Source: Desulfobacterales bacterium
GTDB taxonomy: Bacteria; Desulfobacterota; Desulfobacteria; Desulfobacterales; CAFBRK01
Assembly (NCBI GenBank): GCA_021737185.1
Contig: JAIPEL010000005.1
Location: 1 to 64,000 of the forward strand
DNA: 64,000 nt
Direction: 5' to 3'
Below are positions 63,771 through 64,000 of this stretch, in pieces; within the stretch, counting starts at the first letter, position 1, and the number at the start of each line of letters is the position of its first letter. The translations under genes were made by a program, and so were the position numbers. A model generated the notes under the pieces. That model was given only the letters and a program-made list of their open reading frames with translations, was not told where the DNA came from and made no database searches.

Positions 63771-64000
63771 TTATTCTTCTTCTGCAGGGCTGCTCGCACC
63801 CTGGATCATGGCCAGCATCTCGCCGACTCGATGAACATACGTGTGCTTATCGACGACCTCTCTGCGCGCAGACCGTGCGATACGCTTCCGCTCCTCCTCA
63901 TGGGTAAGATAATACCGGATCTTCATGCGCAGATCGGAGGCGTTTTCGTAGACCGCGAGATGGACGCCGTCCTCGAACAAGGCTAACACATCCCGCTGCC
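63771..64000 (-). CDS. C-terminus of a glycosyltransferase (CgeB-like), continuing beyond the window
   Basis: The visible end reads FEDGVHLAVYENASDLRMKIRYYLTHEEERKRIARSARREVVDKHTYVHRVGEML, the C-terminal pattern of CgeB/GT-B proteins of polysaccharide loci. The frame is open to the window edge. A GTG at 63989 is not the true start. Only the final 76 residues are seen. Confidence 0.7.
   Translation of the reverse strand, partial: QRDVLALFEDGVHLAVYENASDLRMKIRYYLTHEEERKRIARSARREVVDKHTYVHRVGEMLAMIQGASSPAEEE

Overview
The window looks like chromosome of a Gram-negative, LPS-bearing member of the Desulfobacterota (deltaproteobacterial, Desulfobacterales-like), probably an uncultured lineage. This is inference from gene content and style: an LptD outer-membrane assembly protein, a KdnA/KdnB pair for 8-amino-Kdo, a 2[4Fe-4S] ferredoxin, RicT next to HolB, and many dispersed intergenic repeats. 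No 16S rRNA, tRNA or other direct taxonomic marker was seen.

Layout. 1-3.8 kb: the 3' part of a CHASE2 adenylate cyclase, a VapBC toxin-antitoxin pair followed directly by an integron attC-like site, a repeat-poor gap, and an RlpA-like lipoprotein that seems internally deleted. 3.9-24.4 kb: a long minus-strand housekeeping block holding ferredoxin, an unknown protein, a fused cysteine synthase/cysteinyl-tRNA synthetase-like protein that lacks the HIGH and KMSKS motifs, thymidylate kinase, a YhaM-like exoribonuclease, a 1281-residue GlmS-like protein, KdnB and KdnA, a penicillin-binding protein, MetRS, RicT, HolB, an HU-type protein, a NusG paralogue and LptD. 24.7-33.6 kb: SurE, facing repeat arrays, CTP synthase, a LolA-like protein, enolase, a small coiled-coil protein, a YjbQ-family protein and a U32 peptidase.

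34.0-40.1 kb, plus strand: a compact operon with a good promoter that reads as a lasso-peptide (RiPP) gene cluster. It has a PqqD-like recognition element, a B2 protease, an asparagine-synthetase-like cyclase, a 52-residue precursor with the YxxPxLxxxGxxxxxT leader motif, an HPr-kinase-like peptide kinase, an unrecognised 373-residue protein and an FAD oxidoreductase. A terminator ends it. Just beyond are a divergently read Nif11-type small protein and an uncharacterised nucleotidyltransferase. No exporter gene is visible.

41.6-64.0 kb, minus strand: a surface polysaccharide locus. It contains an O-antigen ligase/polymerase, a Wzc-type tyrosine autokinase, a Wza-type export lipoprotein fused to a seven-repeat FG-GAP propeller, an ExeA-like ATPase, an HD-GYP/SPOR membrane protein, a WecA-like initiating transferase, a DegT aminotransferase, a PIG-L deacetylase, WbqC, an AAA/DUF4143 ATPase, several glycosyltransferases and a methyltransferase. 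Together they could make a nucleotide-sugar-derived lipid-linked glycan, polymerise it and export it.

Non-coding DNA is unusually rich in repeats. I see four families: (1) two palindromic TAGGCATTTT elements at the 3' ends of cysK-cysS and kdnA; (2) four GGAGGGACGCG/CGTGGCCCTCC palindromes, in larger copies bounded by TTGATCAA and GAAACT motifs; (3) MITE-like elements with TTGATG...CGTAAAAAGTC ends; (4) GGTTCAGG/CCTGAACC arrays. The best candidates for new biology are the lasso operon with its kinase and unknown tailoring genes, the CysK-CysRS-like fusion, and the FG-GAP/Wza fusion.
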